Counted from the first letter of the stretch, positions 18,213-28,180 are shown. The stretch is 64,000 nucleotides of DNA from DAITBA01 sp036824005 (GCA_036824005.1 DAITBA010000001.1:682001-746000), one strand, 5' to 3'. The notes: a model not told the origin generated them from the letters alone. A program made the numbers and translations.

Positions 18213-19285
18213 GGTTGCGGCTCCACGTGCGCCGTTTGGAGCAGCTCCAGGGTCGCTGCGCACGCCTGCTCCACCATTACATCGGCGACATCCTCGCTCG
18301 CCGGCCGCAGCACACGGTGCGGCACGCCCCAGGGATGCCAGGTCCGTGGATCGCTGTTGCCGAAGAAACAGACGATTGGTTTGCCGAGGGCGGCGGCGAG
18401 ATGCATGGCGCCGCCGTCGCTGCATACCAGCAAATCCACGGCCGCCAGTCCGGCGATCAGCTCGTCGAGACTGTGCGTCGGCAGGGCACGGAGCGGCAAC
18501 CCGGCGCAGCTTCGCGCAAGCGCCTGCGCCTTGTCGTCGTCGCCCGGATGGCGCGGATCGTGCGCCGCACCCGGCGCCCAGAACAGCACGAACTCGCAGT
18601 CGATCGCGGCGGCGAGCGCGTGCGTCAGCGCGACGAAGCGCGCTACCGGCCAGCGCTGTTTCGGTTTGCGCGCGCTGATATGCAGGCCGATGCGCGTCAG
18701 GCGGCGATCGGGACTGCTCTGCTGCGAGCCGACCGATCGGACGGGCTGCAACGTCAGCCGCGGCGGCACAGCCTCGATTCCGAGCGGCGCGAGCAGCAGC
18801 GCCGTCTGCTCGACGGCGTGCCGGCCGTCGAAACGATGGTCGCGCCGCACCGGCAGGTCCACGCCGCGCGGTATCGGCGCATCGGGCGCCACAGCAGCGA
18901 GCACATGCCGGGCACCGCTCGCCCGGGCCAGCCGCAGCCAGCCTGGGGTTGGGAACGCGGTGGCGAGGATGGCGAGATCGAAGCGGCGTATCCGGATGGC
19001 CCCCAGCAGACGCAGTTTCCCCAGCCACGCCAGCAGCGGCAGACGGCCGTCCTGGACGTGCTTGCCTTTGACATAGGCGAAGACCTCGTCCACGTCCAGA
19101 TTGCCACGCAGCACCGGCGCATTGTAGGAATTCACCAGCGCCGCGATATGCGCGGCGGGAAAGCGCCGGCGCAGCAGCGTGATCGCCGGCGTCGTGCACA
19201 CTAGATCGCCGATGTTGTCGCGGCGGATGACCAGGATGCGCGGGCGCTCGCCCAACTCGGCCACGATCGCGTCAGTGCAGCTCAT
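18209..19285 (-). CDS. Glycosyltransferase family 9 (heptosyltransferase-like)
   Basis: 358 residues in two Rossmann halves. The N-terminal signature ILVIRRDNIGDLVCTTPAI is typical of ADP-heptose:LPS heptosyltransferases. The C-terminal half has the donor-site motif DLLVCSDGGAMHLAAALGKPIVCFFG. The enzyme would act at the cytoplasmic face on a lipopolysaccharide core or a similar lipid-linked glycan. It overlaps its upstream neighbour by four bases (19282-19285). Confidence 0.85.
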   Translation of the reverse strand: MSCTDAIVAELGERPRILVIRRDNIGDLVCTTPAITLLRRRFPAAHIAALVNSYNAPVLRGNLDVDEVFAYVKGKHVQDGRLPLLAWLGKLRLLGAIRIRRFDLAILATAFPTPGWLRLARASGARHVLAAVAPDAPIPRGVDLPVRRDHRFDGRHAVEQTALLLAPLGIEAVPPRLTLQPVRSVGSQQSSPDRRLTRIGLHISARKPKQRWPVARFVALTHALAAAIDCEFVLFWAPGAAHDPRHPGDDDKAQALARSCAGLPLRALPTHSLDELIAGLAAVDLLVCSDGGAMHLAAALGKPIVCFFGNSDPRTWHPWGVPHRVLRPASEDVADVMVEQACAATLELLQTAHVEPQP

Positions 19286-20454
19286 GATGCTGAGGCAGCC
19301 GCGCGCGATGCTGCCGACATACGCGCGCCGACGTGTTCAACCAGGTCGCGCACGCGCTGCACGAACGCGGCTTCGGAGAACTGCGCCAGATGCGCCTCGG
19401 CAGCATCGCCGTCGAAACGGAAGCCCTCGGCGACGATGCGCTGCAGGGTACGTTCGAAGTCGGCGCCAAGGTCCTGACGCGGATCGCGGTAGCGCAGACC
19501 GGTGATGCCGTGTAGCACCGTCTCGTTGAAGGGCGGCGCATCGGGCGCGAGAACCGGCGTTCCGCAGGCCTGGGCTTCGATTACATTCAGGCCGAGCGCT
19601 TCCTTTTCCGGCAATCCCGTGAGCAGGAAGTCGATCTGGCGATAAACGGCGGCGACGTTTTCCTGGTGACCCCAGAAGCGCGTCCGGCTGCGCATCGGCC
19701 GCAGCGCGTGTGCCAGATCGCGCACGGAGGCGTAGCCGCCGCTGCCGAAAATCTCCAACTGCACCGTCGGGTAGCGCGCCAGCACCGGCGCCAGGTGCGA
19801 AAACAGCAGGGGGAACTGCTTGATCGGCGTCAGCCGCGAGACGATGCCCAGGGTCAGTCCCGGTCGTTGCTCGAAGCTACGTCCCGGCAAGGCCAGCCGC
19901 CTCAGGGGCTCGAGGGCGCCGAGCAGGCGGTCGCGCACCTTGCGCCGGTCCCAGTCGAAGCGCGAACGCCTGTGCAGGACGGCGCTCGGCTTCCCGCCGC
20001 GCTGCAGGTCGGCGATGCCGTAGAGCGGCTCGGGGTAAACCGTCGCAATGCCCGCACCATGGAGGCTGGCGATCACGTGCCGCGACACAGCCAACACCTC
20101 GTCGAAGGGGCGCAACGGCCGCGGATTGCGCCCGTACAGGGGCATGTGGGCAAAAGCCGTCGTCAGGTGGCCCTGCGCTCGAAGTGCCTCGACTGCCGCC
20201 GCCGGTGCGAAAGTGTGGAAGGCGAGCCAGCGTGGCGGCTGTCCGTGCAGCCGGACGATCAGCTCCACGGCATCGGTGATCGGCTCGACCCGCACCCCGG
20301 ACATGGGCAGCGCCGACCAGGCGCGCGCCTCGGGATGGACGTACAGCACCGGGGCGATGCCGATCTGCTGCAGGGCACGGCAGAGGGCGGCCGTGTAGAC
20401 CTCGCCGCCGCCGAAGCCGCGCTGCAGATTGATCTGGATGCAGGTGTCGAGCAT
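19282..20454 (-). CDS. Glycosyltransferase family 4
   Basis: 390 residues of GT-B fold. GGGEVYTAALCRALQQIG marks the N-terminal acceptor domain. The C-terminal donor-binding domain has LGIVSRLTPIKQFPLLF and the E-x7-E type region LPEKEALGLNVIEAQACGTPVLAPD. I chose ATG 20454. Another in-frame ATG at 20466 overlaps the end of the asparagine synthetase gene and is equally possible. The sugar donor cannot be predicted. Confidence 0.82.
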   Translation of the reverse strand: MLDTCIQINLQRGFGGGEVYTAALCRALQQIGIAPVLYVHPEARAWSALPMSGVRVEPITDAVELIVRLHGQPPRWLAFHTFAPAAAVEALRAQGHLTTAFAHMPLYGRNPRPLRPFDEVLAVSRHVIASLHGAGIATVYPEPLYGIADLQRGGKPSAVLHRRSRFDWDRRKVRDRLLGALEPLRRLALPGRSFEQRPGLTLGIVSRLTPIKQFPLLFSHLAPVLARYPTVQLEIFGSGGYASVRDLAHALRPMRSRTRFWGHQENVAAVYRQIDFLLTGLPEKEALGLNVIEAQACGTPVLAPDAPPFNETVLHGITGLRYRDPRQDLGADFERTLQRIVAEGFRFDGDAAEAHLAQFSEAAFVQRVRDLVEHVGARMSAASRAAASAS

Positions 20455-20459
20455 CGCCG

Positions 20460-22292
20460 TCAGCATACGTCGTGCCGCTCCAGCCACAGCAGCAGAACGA
20501 TAATGGTATAGATCAGCCGGCGCGAACCCCGGCCGGCCAGGGCCGAGCGCCACAGGGCGCGCACGGCCTCCTCGCGCAGGAACGGCGCCAGTTCGCGCGT
20601 GCGCGCGATGGTGCGCTCGCACAGCGCGCGCCAGGCGCCGTTGAAGTAGGCGGACAACGGTACCGAGAAACCGTGCTTGGGCCGGTCCCACACCGCCGAG
20701 GGCAATTTCTGTCGCGCCAGCGCGGTCAGCAGTGCTTTGCTTGTCGGGCGCAGGTGAGAGGATGCCGGCTGGGCCAGCGCGAAATCCAGCACCGCATTGG
20801 CCAGCAGGGGCACGCGCACCTCCAGGCTGTGCTCCATGCTGGCGCGATCGGTCTTGGTCAGGCAGTTCTCCGACAGATAGGTCCACAGGTCGGCACGCAT
20901 CAGGCTGGCGCTGTCCAGGCGCCCGCCGAAGCTAGCGGCCAGCTCGCGCCAGCGTGCCAATGTTGCCTCCGGCCGGCACGCCGCCAGCGCCGGCGGCGCG
21001 AGATAAGCAGCGAGACTCTTGCGCGACACCTGCCATGGTCCCAACTCGACGCGGCGATAGAACAGCAGATCCTGGCCAGCGAGGCTGCGGCGCAGCAGCG
21101 CGCCGGGCAGGAGCCGATGGGCGATCAGCGCGCGCAACAGGCGGCGACCGAGACCGTCGGAATGCCGGTCCTCGGTGTCAGTGAAGCGGGCGTAGCCGCC
21201 GAAAAGCTCATCGCCACCGTCGCCGCTGATGGCCACGGTGACGTGGCGGCGCGTCTCGCGCGCCAGGGCCACGGTGGTGACATAGGCCGGATCGGCGAGC
21301 GGCTGGTCCAGCGCGGCGACGGCCTGCTGCAGCTCGTCGGCGCCAATGGCCGGCGCCTCGATCACCTGATGCGCCGTGCCGTAGCGCTGCGCGACGGCCA
21401 GCGCCGCCGGCGACTCGTCATAGCCCGCCTCGGCGAAGCGCATGCTGTAGGTGCGTAGCGGCCGGGCCCCGGCCTCGGCCATGTAATGCACCATCAGGCT
21501 GCTGTCTATGCCGCCGGAAAGAAAGGCGCCTAGCGGCACATCGGCCACCAGCTGACTGGCTACGGCTTCGCGCAGGATGCCGTCCAATCGCGCAACGGCC
21601 TCGTCCGGTGCCATGCCCTGCGTCGCCGGCTGGGGAATCGACCAGTACTGGGTGATCGTGAGCCGACCTTGGGCCGCGTCCCATTCCAGGGTATGTGCCG
21701 GCGGCAACTGGCGCACTGCGCGCAGAAAGCAGTGGGGCGCTAGTGGCGTCTGGAAGGCGAGGTAGTCGCGCAGCGCCTCGAAGTCGAGTTGGCGCGGAAA
21801 GCCGTCGAGGGCGAAAAAAGGCGCCAGGGTCGAAGCGAGCGCGATTCCCCGATTCGTCGAGTAGAACAGCGGCTTGATGCCCAGCCGGTCGCGCGCCGCC
21901 AACAGCCTGCGCGCCTGCTTGTCCCAGAAGGCGAAGGCGAACATGCCATCCAGTTTCTCGATTGCCGCCGGCCCCCAGGCAAGCAGAGCGTGCAACAGGA
22001 CCTCGGTGTCGGAGCGGGTGTGGAAGCGATGGCCGAGCAGCTCGAGCTCGTCGCGCAGCGCGGCGAAGTTGTAAATCTCGCCGTTGTAGGCCAGCACATG
22101 CCGGCCGTCGTCGCTCGCCATGGGTTGGGCACCGCCGGCCAGATCGATCACCGACAGCCGGCTGTGACCGAGCAGCGCGTCGTCATGGCGCCAAATCGAC
22201 TGTGCATCCGGGCCGCGCGCATGCAGGCTCGCGAGCGCCGCGTCGGCGCAGTGCTGCCAGGGTGTGCCGATCAGCGCCAGGATGCCGCACAT
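20460..22292 (-). CDS. asnB: Asparagine synthetase (glutamine-hydrolysing) homolog
   Basis: 610 residues. The N-terminal class-II glutaminase begins with Cys2 (MCGILALIG) and has HARGPDA and SRLSVIDL. The synthetase domain has the ATP-pyrophosphatase loop FLSGGIDSSLMVHYM near residue 265 and SGDGGDELFGGY near 357. The position inside a glycosyltransferase operon, three bases from one neighbour and six bases from another, is typical of homologs that amidate a sugar acid or amino-sugar acid of a surface glycan. Ordinary asparagine synthesis is the alternative. Confidence 0.88.
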   Translation of the reverse strand: MCGILALIGTPWQHCADAALASLHARGPDAQSIWRHDDALLGHSRLSVIDLAGGAQPMASDDGRHVLAYNGEIYNFAALRDELELLGHRFHTRSDTEVLLHALLAWGPAAIEKLDGMFAFAFWDKQARRLLAARDRLGIKPLFYSTNRGIALASTLAPFFALDGFPRQLDFEALRDYLAFQTPLAPHCFLRAVRQLPPAHTLEWDAAQGRLTITQYWSIPQPATQGMAPDEAVARLDGILREAVASQLVADVPLGAFLSGGIDSSLMVHYMAEAGARPLRTYSMRFAEAGYDESPAALAVAQRYGTAHQVIEAPAIGADELQQAVAALDQPLADPAYVTTVALARETRRHVTVAISGDGGDELFGGYARFTDTEDRHSDGLGRRLLRALIAHRLLPGALLRRSLAGQDLLFYRRVELGPWQVSRKSLAAYLAPPALAACRPEATLARWRELAASFGGRLDSASLMRADLWTYLSENCLTKTDRASMEHSLEVRVPLLANAVLDFALAQPASSHLRPTSKALLTALARQKLPSAVWDRPKHGFSVPLSAYFNGAWRALCERTIARTRELAPFLREEAVRALWRSALAGRGSRRLIYTIIVLLLWLERHDVC

Positions 22293-22294
22293 GC

Positions 22295-23389
22295 TCAGGC
22301 AGTCTCGGCAATTCGCGCCAGCCGCGTGTATGCCTGTACCATGCGTGCCTCGGTGAATTCCTGCGGCACCGCCTCGGGCCCCGGCGGCGGTGCTCCAAGG
22401 ACGCGGTGCATGGCCGCGGCCAGCGCACCGGCGTCGTCGCACGGCACCAGCCAGCGGGCGAGCGGACCGCGCAACACCTCGCGCGGTCCGGAGGGGCAGT
22501 CGGTGCTCAGGACCCGCGAGCCGCAGGCGAGCGCCTCCACCAAGACGTTGGGCATGCCCTCGCGCTGGGAGCACAGGACGAGCAGGTCCGCGGCGCGCAT
22601 CCAGGGGTAGGGGTTGGGGCGAAAGCCGGCCACGGTGACGCGATACGTCAGACCATAGCGGGCGATCATGTCCTGCAGTGCTGGTGAGGGTTGGGTGAGC
22701 AGTACCAGCCGGTGCGGCAGTTCCGCCAGGCGGAAGGCTTCGAACAGCAGGTCATGGCGCTTCTGAGGCATGAAGCGGCCGACGTGGAGAATGAAAGGTT
22801 CGTCCGGCACTTCCGGGTCCATGCGCATCGAGGCAAGGCGCAAGGCGTCGAGGTTGTAGCCGCCATGGATGGTGACGATGTGCGCTTGGTGCAAACCCAG
22901 CCGCTGGCGCAGATCCGCCTCCACGCCGGCGGAAACGGCGATCAGATTCCGCCCCTCGTAGAGGCGCCGATACTTCTTCAGGCGACGGGCGGCTCGGTTC
23001 GGGTCACGCTGCGCCAGCATGTCGGCTTCGGCCGAGAGGGTGTTGGCGATGCGATACCAGGTGTTGGGCAGGTGTGCCAGCGACACGACCTCATCGGCGA
23101 AGGGCAGCGTCGATATGGTGACAGCATGGGGCCCGAGGTCGAGGCCGGCGTGCAAGGCGCGCAACCGCCAGGCGGCGCGCAGCTTGCCGAGCAAACCCTT
23201 CTTGAGTCGCGCGCTGGGTTGCGTCAGGGCGTGGACCTCCAGGCCCGCGGGCAGATCGTGTTCGATCCGGTGTTCCAGCAGGATCAGGGCGGCGCGATGG
23301 CCGCAGGCGGCGAGCGCCGCGGCCAGACGGATCATGGTCTTCTCGGCGCCGCCGCCGCGCAGGTTGGTGATGATCAGGGCGAAGTTCAT
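22295..23389 (-). CDS. Glycosyltransferase family 4
   Basis: 364 residues. The N-terminal GT-B motif is LRGGGAEKTMIRLAAALAACGH. The C-terminal donor domain carries ILHVGRFMPQKRHDLLFEAF and the retaining E-x7-E region SQREGMPNVLVEALACGSRVLSTDCPSGPREVL. The start ATG 23389 overlaps the stop of the next upstream gene. The enzyme probably adds one hexose or hexosamine of the outer core or O-unit. The specific linkage is unknown. Confidence 0.85.
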   Translation of the reverse strand: MNFALIITNLRGGGAEKTMIRLAAALAACGHRAALILLEHRIEHDLPAGLEVHALTQPSARLKKGLLGKLRAAWRLRALHAGLDLGPHAVTISTLPFADEVVSLAHLPNTWYRIANTLSAEADMLAQRDPNRAARRLKKYRRLYEGRNLIAVSAGVEADLRQRLGLHQAHIVTIHGGYNLDALRLASMRMDPEVPDEPFILHVGRFMPQKRHDLLFEAFRLAELPHRLVLLTQPSPALQDMIARYGLTYRVTVAGFRPNPYPWMRAADLLVLCSQREGMPNVLVEALACGSRVLSTDCPSGPREVLRGPLARWLVPCDDAGALAAAMHRVLGAPPPGPEAVPQEFTEARMVQAYTRLARIAETA

Positions 23390-24438
23390 GGCGTGACCGG
23401 CGTTGCCGCGGCAATGGCGTTGTGTGCTTCGAGCGCTTCGACCACCCGGGCCCACACCGTCTCTACCGTGATTTCCGCCATCGGTGTTTCGGGGTTGCAG
23501 CCCTGGGCCGCGCGCGGGTGGTCAACGACGTAGCAGCAGGGGTGTTCCAGCGGCGCCAACAACCGGCTCGGCGAGTAGCAGTGGTAGAGCGCGATCATCG
23601 GCCGGCGCAGGGCGCCCATGATGTGCGTCGGTCCCGTATCCACACCGATGTAGAGATCGACAGCGTTCATCAGCGCCGCGCTCTGGCGCAGGGACAGCCG
23701 GCCGGCATAAAGCGTGGCGTGGCCGGGAAAGCGTCCGGCCAGGGCCTGAGTGCGGTCGCGCTCCAGGGCGCCGCCGAAGATCAGGAAGTGGGCGTCGGCC
23801 CAACGGCCGAGTATGCGCTCGCACAACGCTGCGAAATGCTCCAGCGGCCAGTCGCGGTAGGCCTTGGTGGGAAAACTCGCCACCTGCAGGCCGATGAGCG
23901 GCGCGGCGCCGTGCGGCAGCGCCTGCGCCAGCGTCTGCTTCGCCCAGGCTTGCTCCCGCACGGACACGGCGTAGGACAGCCAGCCGCCGGCGTCGGCAAT
24001 GCCCAGGGCGCGGGTGAGCAGCAGCGGCATCAGCGCCGAGTGCATACTCTGAAAGGACGGTGGCTGCACGCAGCGGAACAGGCGGGCATCGAGCGCCGCA
24101 TCGCCCTGGCGGAAGGCGACGACCCGTCGCGCTACGCGCAAGGCATACTCCGCGAGCGGCCGGTCGAAGCCGTAGACCAGCGCCAGATCCCAGCGCCGGC
24201 CGGGCAGCCGGCCCAGCCACAGGGCGCGCTGCTTGGTGATCGTGTCCACCTCGGCGACGAAGGGCAGGTTCTCCAGGATCTCCGCCCGCTTCGGATGGCC
24301 GAGAAAGCTAATACGCGCCTGCGGCCATGCCCGGGCCAGCGCCCGCACGGCCGGCGTCACCAGCAGCGTGTCGCCGATGCGCGAGACATTGATGATCAGA
24401 ATCGACGCCGGCGCGGGCAATGCGGGCAGCTCAGCCAA
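23386..24438 (-). CDS. Glycosyltransferase family 9 (heptosyltransferase-like)
   Basis: 350 residues. The N-terminus SILIINVSRIGDTLLVTPAVRALARAWP and the C-terminal VDLYIGVDTGPTHIMGALRRPMIALYHCYSP match the ADP-heptose transferase fold. It differs clearly from the other two GT9 proteins in this locus, so it probably acts on another acceptor. It overlaps the FkbM gene stop by eight bases at its 5' end. Confidence 0.85.
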   Translation of the reverse strand: MAELPALPAPASILIINVSRIGDTLLVTPAVRALARAWPQARISFLGHPKRAEILENLPFVAEVDTITKQRALWLGRLPGRRWDLALVYGFDRPLAEYALRVARRVVAFRQGDAALDARLFRCVQPPSFQSMHSALMPLLLTRALGIADAGGWLSYAVSVREQAWAKQTLAQALPHGAAPLIGLQVASFPTKAYRDWPLEHFAALCERILGRWADAHFLIFGGALERDRTQALAGRFPGHATLYAGRLSLRQSAALMNAVDLYIGVDTGPTHIMGALRRPMIALYHCYSPSRLLAPLEHPCCYVVDHPRAAQGCNPETPMAEITVETVWARVVEALEAHNAIAAATPVTP

Positions 24439-25174
24439 TATCGCGCCTTATGAAAATGTAATTGCGGTCTTCGGTGTGGGCAAGCCGGAAACCGCTCGCC
24501 TGTATCCGTGCCGCCGCATCCAGCGTGTCCTGCAGCGTATGATCGGTGCAATGGTGGTGGAATTCGATCAGCACCTGGCGCGCGCGCGCGATGGCACCGC
24601 ACGTACACAGCGCCTGCAGGACTTCGTACTCGGCACCTTCGATGTCCAGCTTCAGAACATCGCATTCGTCGCGGCCGGCGTCGTCGAGGATCTCGGCCAA
24701 CGAGGTCGTGCGCACCTCGATCATCGCGTCGCCGGCGTAGCTGTGGCTCGCGAGCAGGCTGCCGGACACGCCGTCGGCGCCCTGCGGTAACTGTTCGGGT
24801 GGCCGTGGCAGATGGAAGCGCAGTGTCTGCCCGGCATCGCGCCAGAACGCCTCGCCGCGAATCGCCATGCCAACCGGGCAATGAGCGCGGGCGTAGTCGA
24901 GCGCCTGCGGATTGGGGTCGATGCCGATCACCTGGCCGCCGAAGCGCGCCAGGAAGGCTGCGGGGAAACTGATGTCGCGGCCGAGACCGCAGTCGATGAG
25001 CAGCGGCTCGGCGCCGAGGGCAGGCGCATATACCCACCAGCCGCCGTACCTCGTGCCAAGGCGCTCGAAGCCCTGCGGCAGGCGCCACTCGCGCCAGCGC
25101 CGGCCGACACTGCGCCGCAGACGCCACCAATGCAGCGGCAGGTATCCGGCGGGTTTTTCGCTGGCCCTTGTCAT
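24431..25174 (-). CDS. FkbM-family SAM-dependent methyltransferase
   Basis: 247 residues from ATG 25174. The SAM-binding site is LLIDCGLGRDISFPAAFLARFGGQVIGIDPNPQ. The FkbM hallmark CDVLKLDIEGAEYEVLQAL is near residue 175, and IEFHHHC follows. FkbM proteins O-methylate sugars or other hydroxylated molecules. Here a glycan is the likely substrate from context. It begins seven bases after the stop of the next upstream gene. Confidence 0.85.
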   Translation of the reverse strand: MTRASEKPAGYLPLHWWRLRRSVGRRWREWRLPQGFERLGTRYGGWWVYAPALGAEPLLIDCGLGRDISFPAAFLARFGGQVIGIDPNPQALDYARAHCPVGMAIRGEAFWRDAGQTLRFHLPRPPEQLPQGADGVSGSLLASHSYAGDAMIEVRTTSLAEILDDAGRDECDVLKLDIEGAEYEVLQALCTCGAIARARQVLIEFHHHCTDHTLQDTLDAAARIQASGFRLAHTEDRNYIFIRRDIG

Positions 25175-25181
25175 GGCGGGG

Positions 25182-26282
25182 CTAATGGGGCATTTTCGAG
25201 GCGAGCGCATTGTAGAACACCGCTTCCATGCGATCGAGCATGGCCTCGCGCGAGAAGCGCTTCGTGCAATGGGCGCGGGCCGCGGTGCCGAGGCGGGTAC
25301 GCCAGGCCGGGTCGTCGATTAATACCTGCAGCGCCGCCCGCAGTCCTTCCACGTCCTTGCGCGCCACCACGAGCGCCGTCTTGTCGGCGATGGCCGCCTC
25401 GCCTATGGCGCCGGCATTGGTGGTGACGCAGGGTAGCCCGGAGAGCATAGCCTGCACCAGGGCCTGGGGCACGCCCTCGTTGGCGTAGGAGGGCAGCGCG
25501 AAGATGTCCAGCGCCTGCAGCCAGGCGGAGACATCGTCGCGGTTGCCGGGCATGATGACCCGGCTACCGAGCTTGAGCTGCTCGACGCGCGCGACGATGT
25601 TCGGCTTCATCGGGCCGTCGCCGACGATGACCAGCGCAGCGGCGTCACCGCGGAGCTTGGCAAAGGCGTCGATCAGGTATAGGTGTCCCTTCCAGCTGCG
25701 CAGTGTGGCGACGATACCGATCAACAGGCGCTGCTGCGGCAGGCCCAGCCGATGCCGCGTGGCCAACTTGTCGCCCGGCGCGTAAAGGGCCGTGTCGACG
25801 CCGGTCGGAATCGAGGTGACATGTTCGGGCGCGCAGTCTAGGGTCCGGGTCAGATCCTCGCGCAGTTTCTCGCCCGTGGTTACGACATGCTGCGTGGCGC
25901 GCACGTACAGCCACCGGGTCGCCCAGTTGGGCGGCAGCGGCGCCGAGATGTGGCGCGTGCGCACCAGGGGCGGCGCGGATCGCAACAGCCGACAGGCGAG
26001 CGCCGCGAGCCAGCTATCGGTGGAGCTGTGGGTGTTGACCACGTCCGTCTTGTGGCTCTGCAGCCATCGACGCAAAGCTAGCATGCCGCGCAGCCCCTTG
26101 TCCGCGATCGGCAGGGCGCAGACCGGGATCTTGCGCGCCTGGGCGGCGGCGAATATGCGCGCCTGCTCCGGGCAGAGTAACGTCACCTGGTGGCCACGTT
26201 CGATCATCCCCGCCGCTTCGGATAGGATGCGGATTTCCTGGCCGCCCCAGCCGCACGAGGCTTCGGTGTGTACGATGTGCAT
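25182..26282 (-). CDS. Glycosyltransferase family 4
   Basis: 366 residues from ATG 26282, which opens with MHIVHTEASCGWGGQEIRIL, the typical GT4 acceptor-side glycine loop. The donor domain has IGIVATLRSWKGHLYLIDAF and LPSYANEGVPQALVQAMLSGLPCVTTNAGAIGE, with the E-x7-type retaining motif. The reading frame is open further upstream into msbA, but only this start gives the conserved N-terminus. It is the first glycosyltransferase gene downstream of msbA (58-base gap). Confidence 0.87.
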   Translation of the reverse strand: MHIVHTEASCGWGGQEIRILSEAAGMIERGHQVTLLCPEQARIFAAAQARKIPVCALPIADKGLRGMLALRRWLQSHKTDVVNTHSSTDSWLAALACRLLRSAPPLVRTRHISAPLPPNWATRWLYVRATQHVVTTGEKLREDLTRTLDCAPEHVTSIPTGVDTALYAPGDKLATRHRLGLPQQRLLIGIVATLRSWKGHLYLIDAFAKLRGDAAALVIVGDGPMKPNIVARVEQLKLGSRVIMPGNRDDVSAWLQALDIFALPSYANEGVPQALVQAMLSGLPCVTTNAGAIGEAAIADKTALVVARKDVEGLRAALQVLIDDPAWRTRLGTAARAHCTKRFSREAMLDRMEAVFYNALASKMPH

Positions 26283-26340
26283 GGACGGCGCTATCTGCTG
26301 CGGATCACTTTGTCGCGCGCAGCGGCGGTGACGATCATGC

Positions 26341-28104
26341 TCACGCCTGGGCCTCGGCGTCGACTGCGTACTGGATGCGGTACAGCCGCGCATAGGTGCC
26401 CTCGCGCGCCAGCAGCTCGGCGTGCGGACCGCTCTCGACGATGCGCCCGCGCTCCAGCACCACGATGCGGTCGGCATCCTCGATGGTGGACAGCCGATGG
26501 GCGATGACCAGCGTCGTGCGATTCTGCATCAGCACCTCCAGCGCCGCCTGGACCTGGCGTTCCGCCTCCGAGTCGAGCGCCGAAGTGGCTTCGTCCAGAA
26601 TCAGCACCGGGGCGTTCTTGAGGAGCGCCCGGGCGATGGCCAGCCGCTGGCGCTGGCCGCCGGACAGCTTGACGCCGTTCTCGCCCACCAGCGTCTGCAG
26701 CCCCTGCGGCATCTGGCGCACGAACTCCATCACGTGGGCCGCCTCGGCGGCGGCGACGATCGCCTCCTGCGACGCGCCCTGCATGGCACCGTAGGCGATG
26801 TTGGCGGCGATGGTGTCGTTGAACAGCACTACGTCCTGGCTCACCAGCGCCAAGTTGGCGCGCAGGCTGGCCAGAGTCAGTTCCTCGAGCGGCTGGCCGT
26901 CGAGCAGGATCCGGCCGGCATCGAGGTGGTAGAAGCGCGGAATGAGGTTGGCCAGCGTGGTCTTGCCGCTGCCCGAGGCGCCGACCAGGGCGACGGTCTC
27001 GCCCGGTTTGATATGCAGGTCGATGCTGGCCAAGGCTGGCCGCGCTGCTTCGGGATAGGAAAAGGTGACGTTGTCGAAGACGATCCCGCCCAGCGCCCGG
27101 CTCGGCGCCGCCATGCCCCGGTCGTCCTCCGGCGCCTCGTCGAGCAGTTCGAAGACGCTCTCGGCGGCGGCCAGCCCTCGCTGCAGCGGCGCATTGACGT
27201 CGGTCAGATGCTTCACCGGCGCCAGCAGCATGAGCATTGCGGTGATAAAGGAAACGAAACCGCCCACCGTCGTCTCCGCTCCGCTCGATTGCAGCAGGGC
27301 GATGTGGATGATGATTGCCACGGCGATAGCAGCGAAAATCTGCACCAGTGGCACCGTCGCCGAGGCGGCGATCGCCTGACGCATGTTGAAGCGGCGCAGG
27401 TCGTTGTTGGCAGCGTGAAAGCGCTCGGACTCGTAGTCCTGGCCGCCGAAAATTTTCACCACCTTGTGGGCGCCGATGGCCTCCTCGAGGATATGGGTGA
27501 TGGCGCCCATGGCGTACTGGGAATTGCGGCTCGCCTTGCGCAGCCGGCCGCTGAACAGCCGGATCACCAGGGCGATGACCGGCGCCACGGCGAACGCGAT
27601 CAGCGTCAGCTTCCAGTTCAGGTACAGCAGCCAGCCGAGCAATCCGATCACGGCCAGCGTGTCGCGGACCAGCACCGTGAGCACCGTGGTGGCGGCGCTG
27701 GTGACGTTGGAAACGTCATAGGCGACTTTGGAGATAAGCGTGCCCGAGGACTGGTTGTCATAGTAACGCGTCGGCAAGCTGAGCAACCGGTCGAACATGG
27801 CCAGCCGCAGATCCATGACGACGCGATTGGTCACCCAGGCGAGCGTGTAGCTGGTGCTGTAGGTGAGCACACCACGCAGGACGAAGATGCCCACCAGGGC
27901 CGCCGGCAGCAGATAGGCATCCGAGCGGTCTTTGGCGGCGAAACCGGTGTCCAGCAGCGGCTTCATCAGAGCCGGAAATAGCGGCTCGGTGGCCGCCGTC
28001 AGCGCCATGCCAACGACGGACAGGGCGAAGATCTTCCAATACGGACGAACATAGCCGAGCAGGCGCAAATAAAGCTCGTGGCTATGGGTCGGCGTCGAAG
28101 GCAT
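26341..28104 (-). CDS. msbA: Lipid A/lipid-linked glycan flippase ABC transporter MsbA
   Basis: 587 residues, a half-transporter of the usual length. The N-terminal membrane domain (six segments, residues ~20-320) is followed by an ATPase domain with Walker A GASGSGKTT near residue 382, signature LSGGQRQRLAIARAL near 485, and Walker B VLILDEATSALD near 505. MsbA flips lipid A-core across the inner membrane, and the surrounding glycan genes fit this. Other lipid flippases of the same family are possible. No Shine-Dalgarno is visible before ATG 28104. Confidence 0.92.
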   Translation of the reverse strand: MPSTPTHSHELYLRLLGYVRPYWKIFALSVVGMALTAATEPLFPALMKPLLDTGFAAKDRSDAYLLPAALVGIFVLRGVLTYSTSYTLAWVTNRVVMDLRLAMFDRLLSLPTRYYDNQSSGTLISKVAYDVSNVTSAATTVLTVLVRDTLAVIGLLGWLLYLNWKLTLIAFAVAPVIALVIRLFSGRLRKASRNSQYAMGAITHILEEAIGAHKVVKIFGGQDYESERFHAANNDLRRFNMRQAIAASATVPLVQIFAAIAVAIIIHIALLQSSGAETTVGGFVSFITAMLMLLAPVKHLTDVNAPLQRGLAAAESVFELLDEAPEDDRGMAAPSRALGGIVFDNVTFSYPEAARPALASIDLHIKPGETVALVGASGSGKTTLANLIPRFYHLDAGRILLDGQPLEELTLASLRANLALVSQDVVLFNDTIAANIAYGAMQGASQEAIVAAAEAAHVMEFVRQMPQGLQTLVGENGVKLSGGQRQRLAIARALLKNAPVLILDEATSALDSEAERQVQAALEVLMQNRTTLVIAHRLSTIEDADRIVVLERGRIVESGPHAELLAREGTYARLYRIQYAVDAEAQA

Positions 28105-28180
28105 GAAAGGGAGCGTGGGATCCGGCGCGCAATCGGGGTGGCCGGAGTCCGGGAGCCGAAGATGCGCGCGGCAAAATGCA

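Noticed and set aside
16995..19076. 693-residue plus-strand open frame
   Set aside because: It is antisense to the ligase-like and glycosyltransferase genes, has no recognisable domain and is typical of GC-rich antisense frames.
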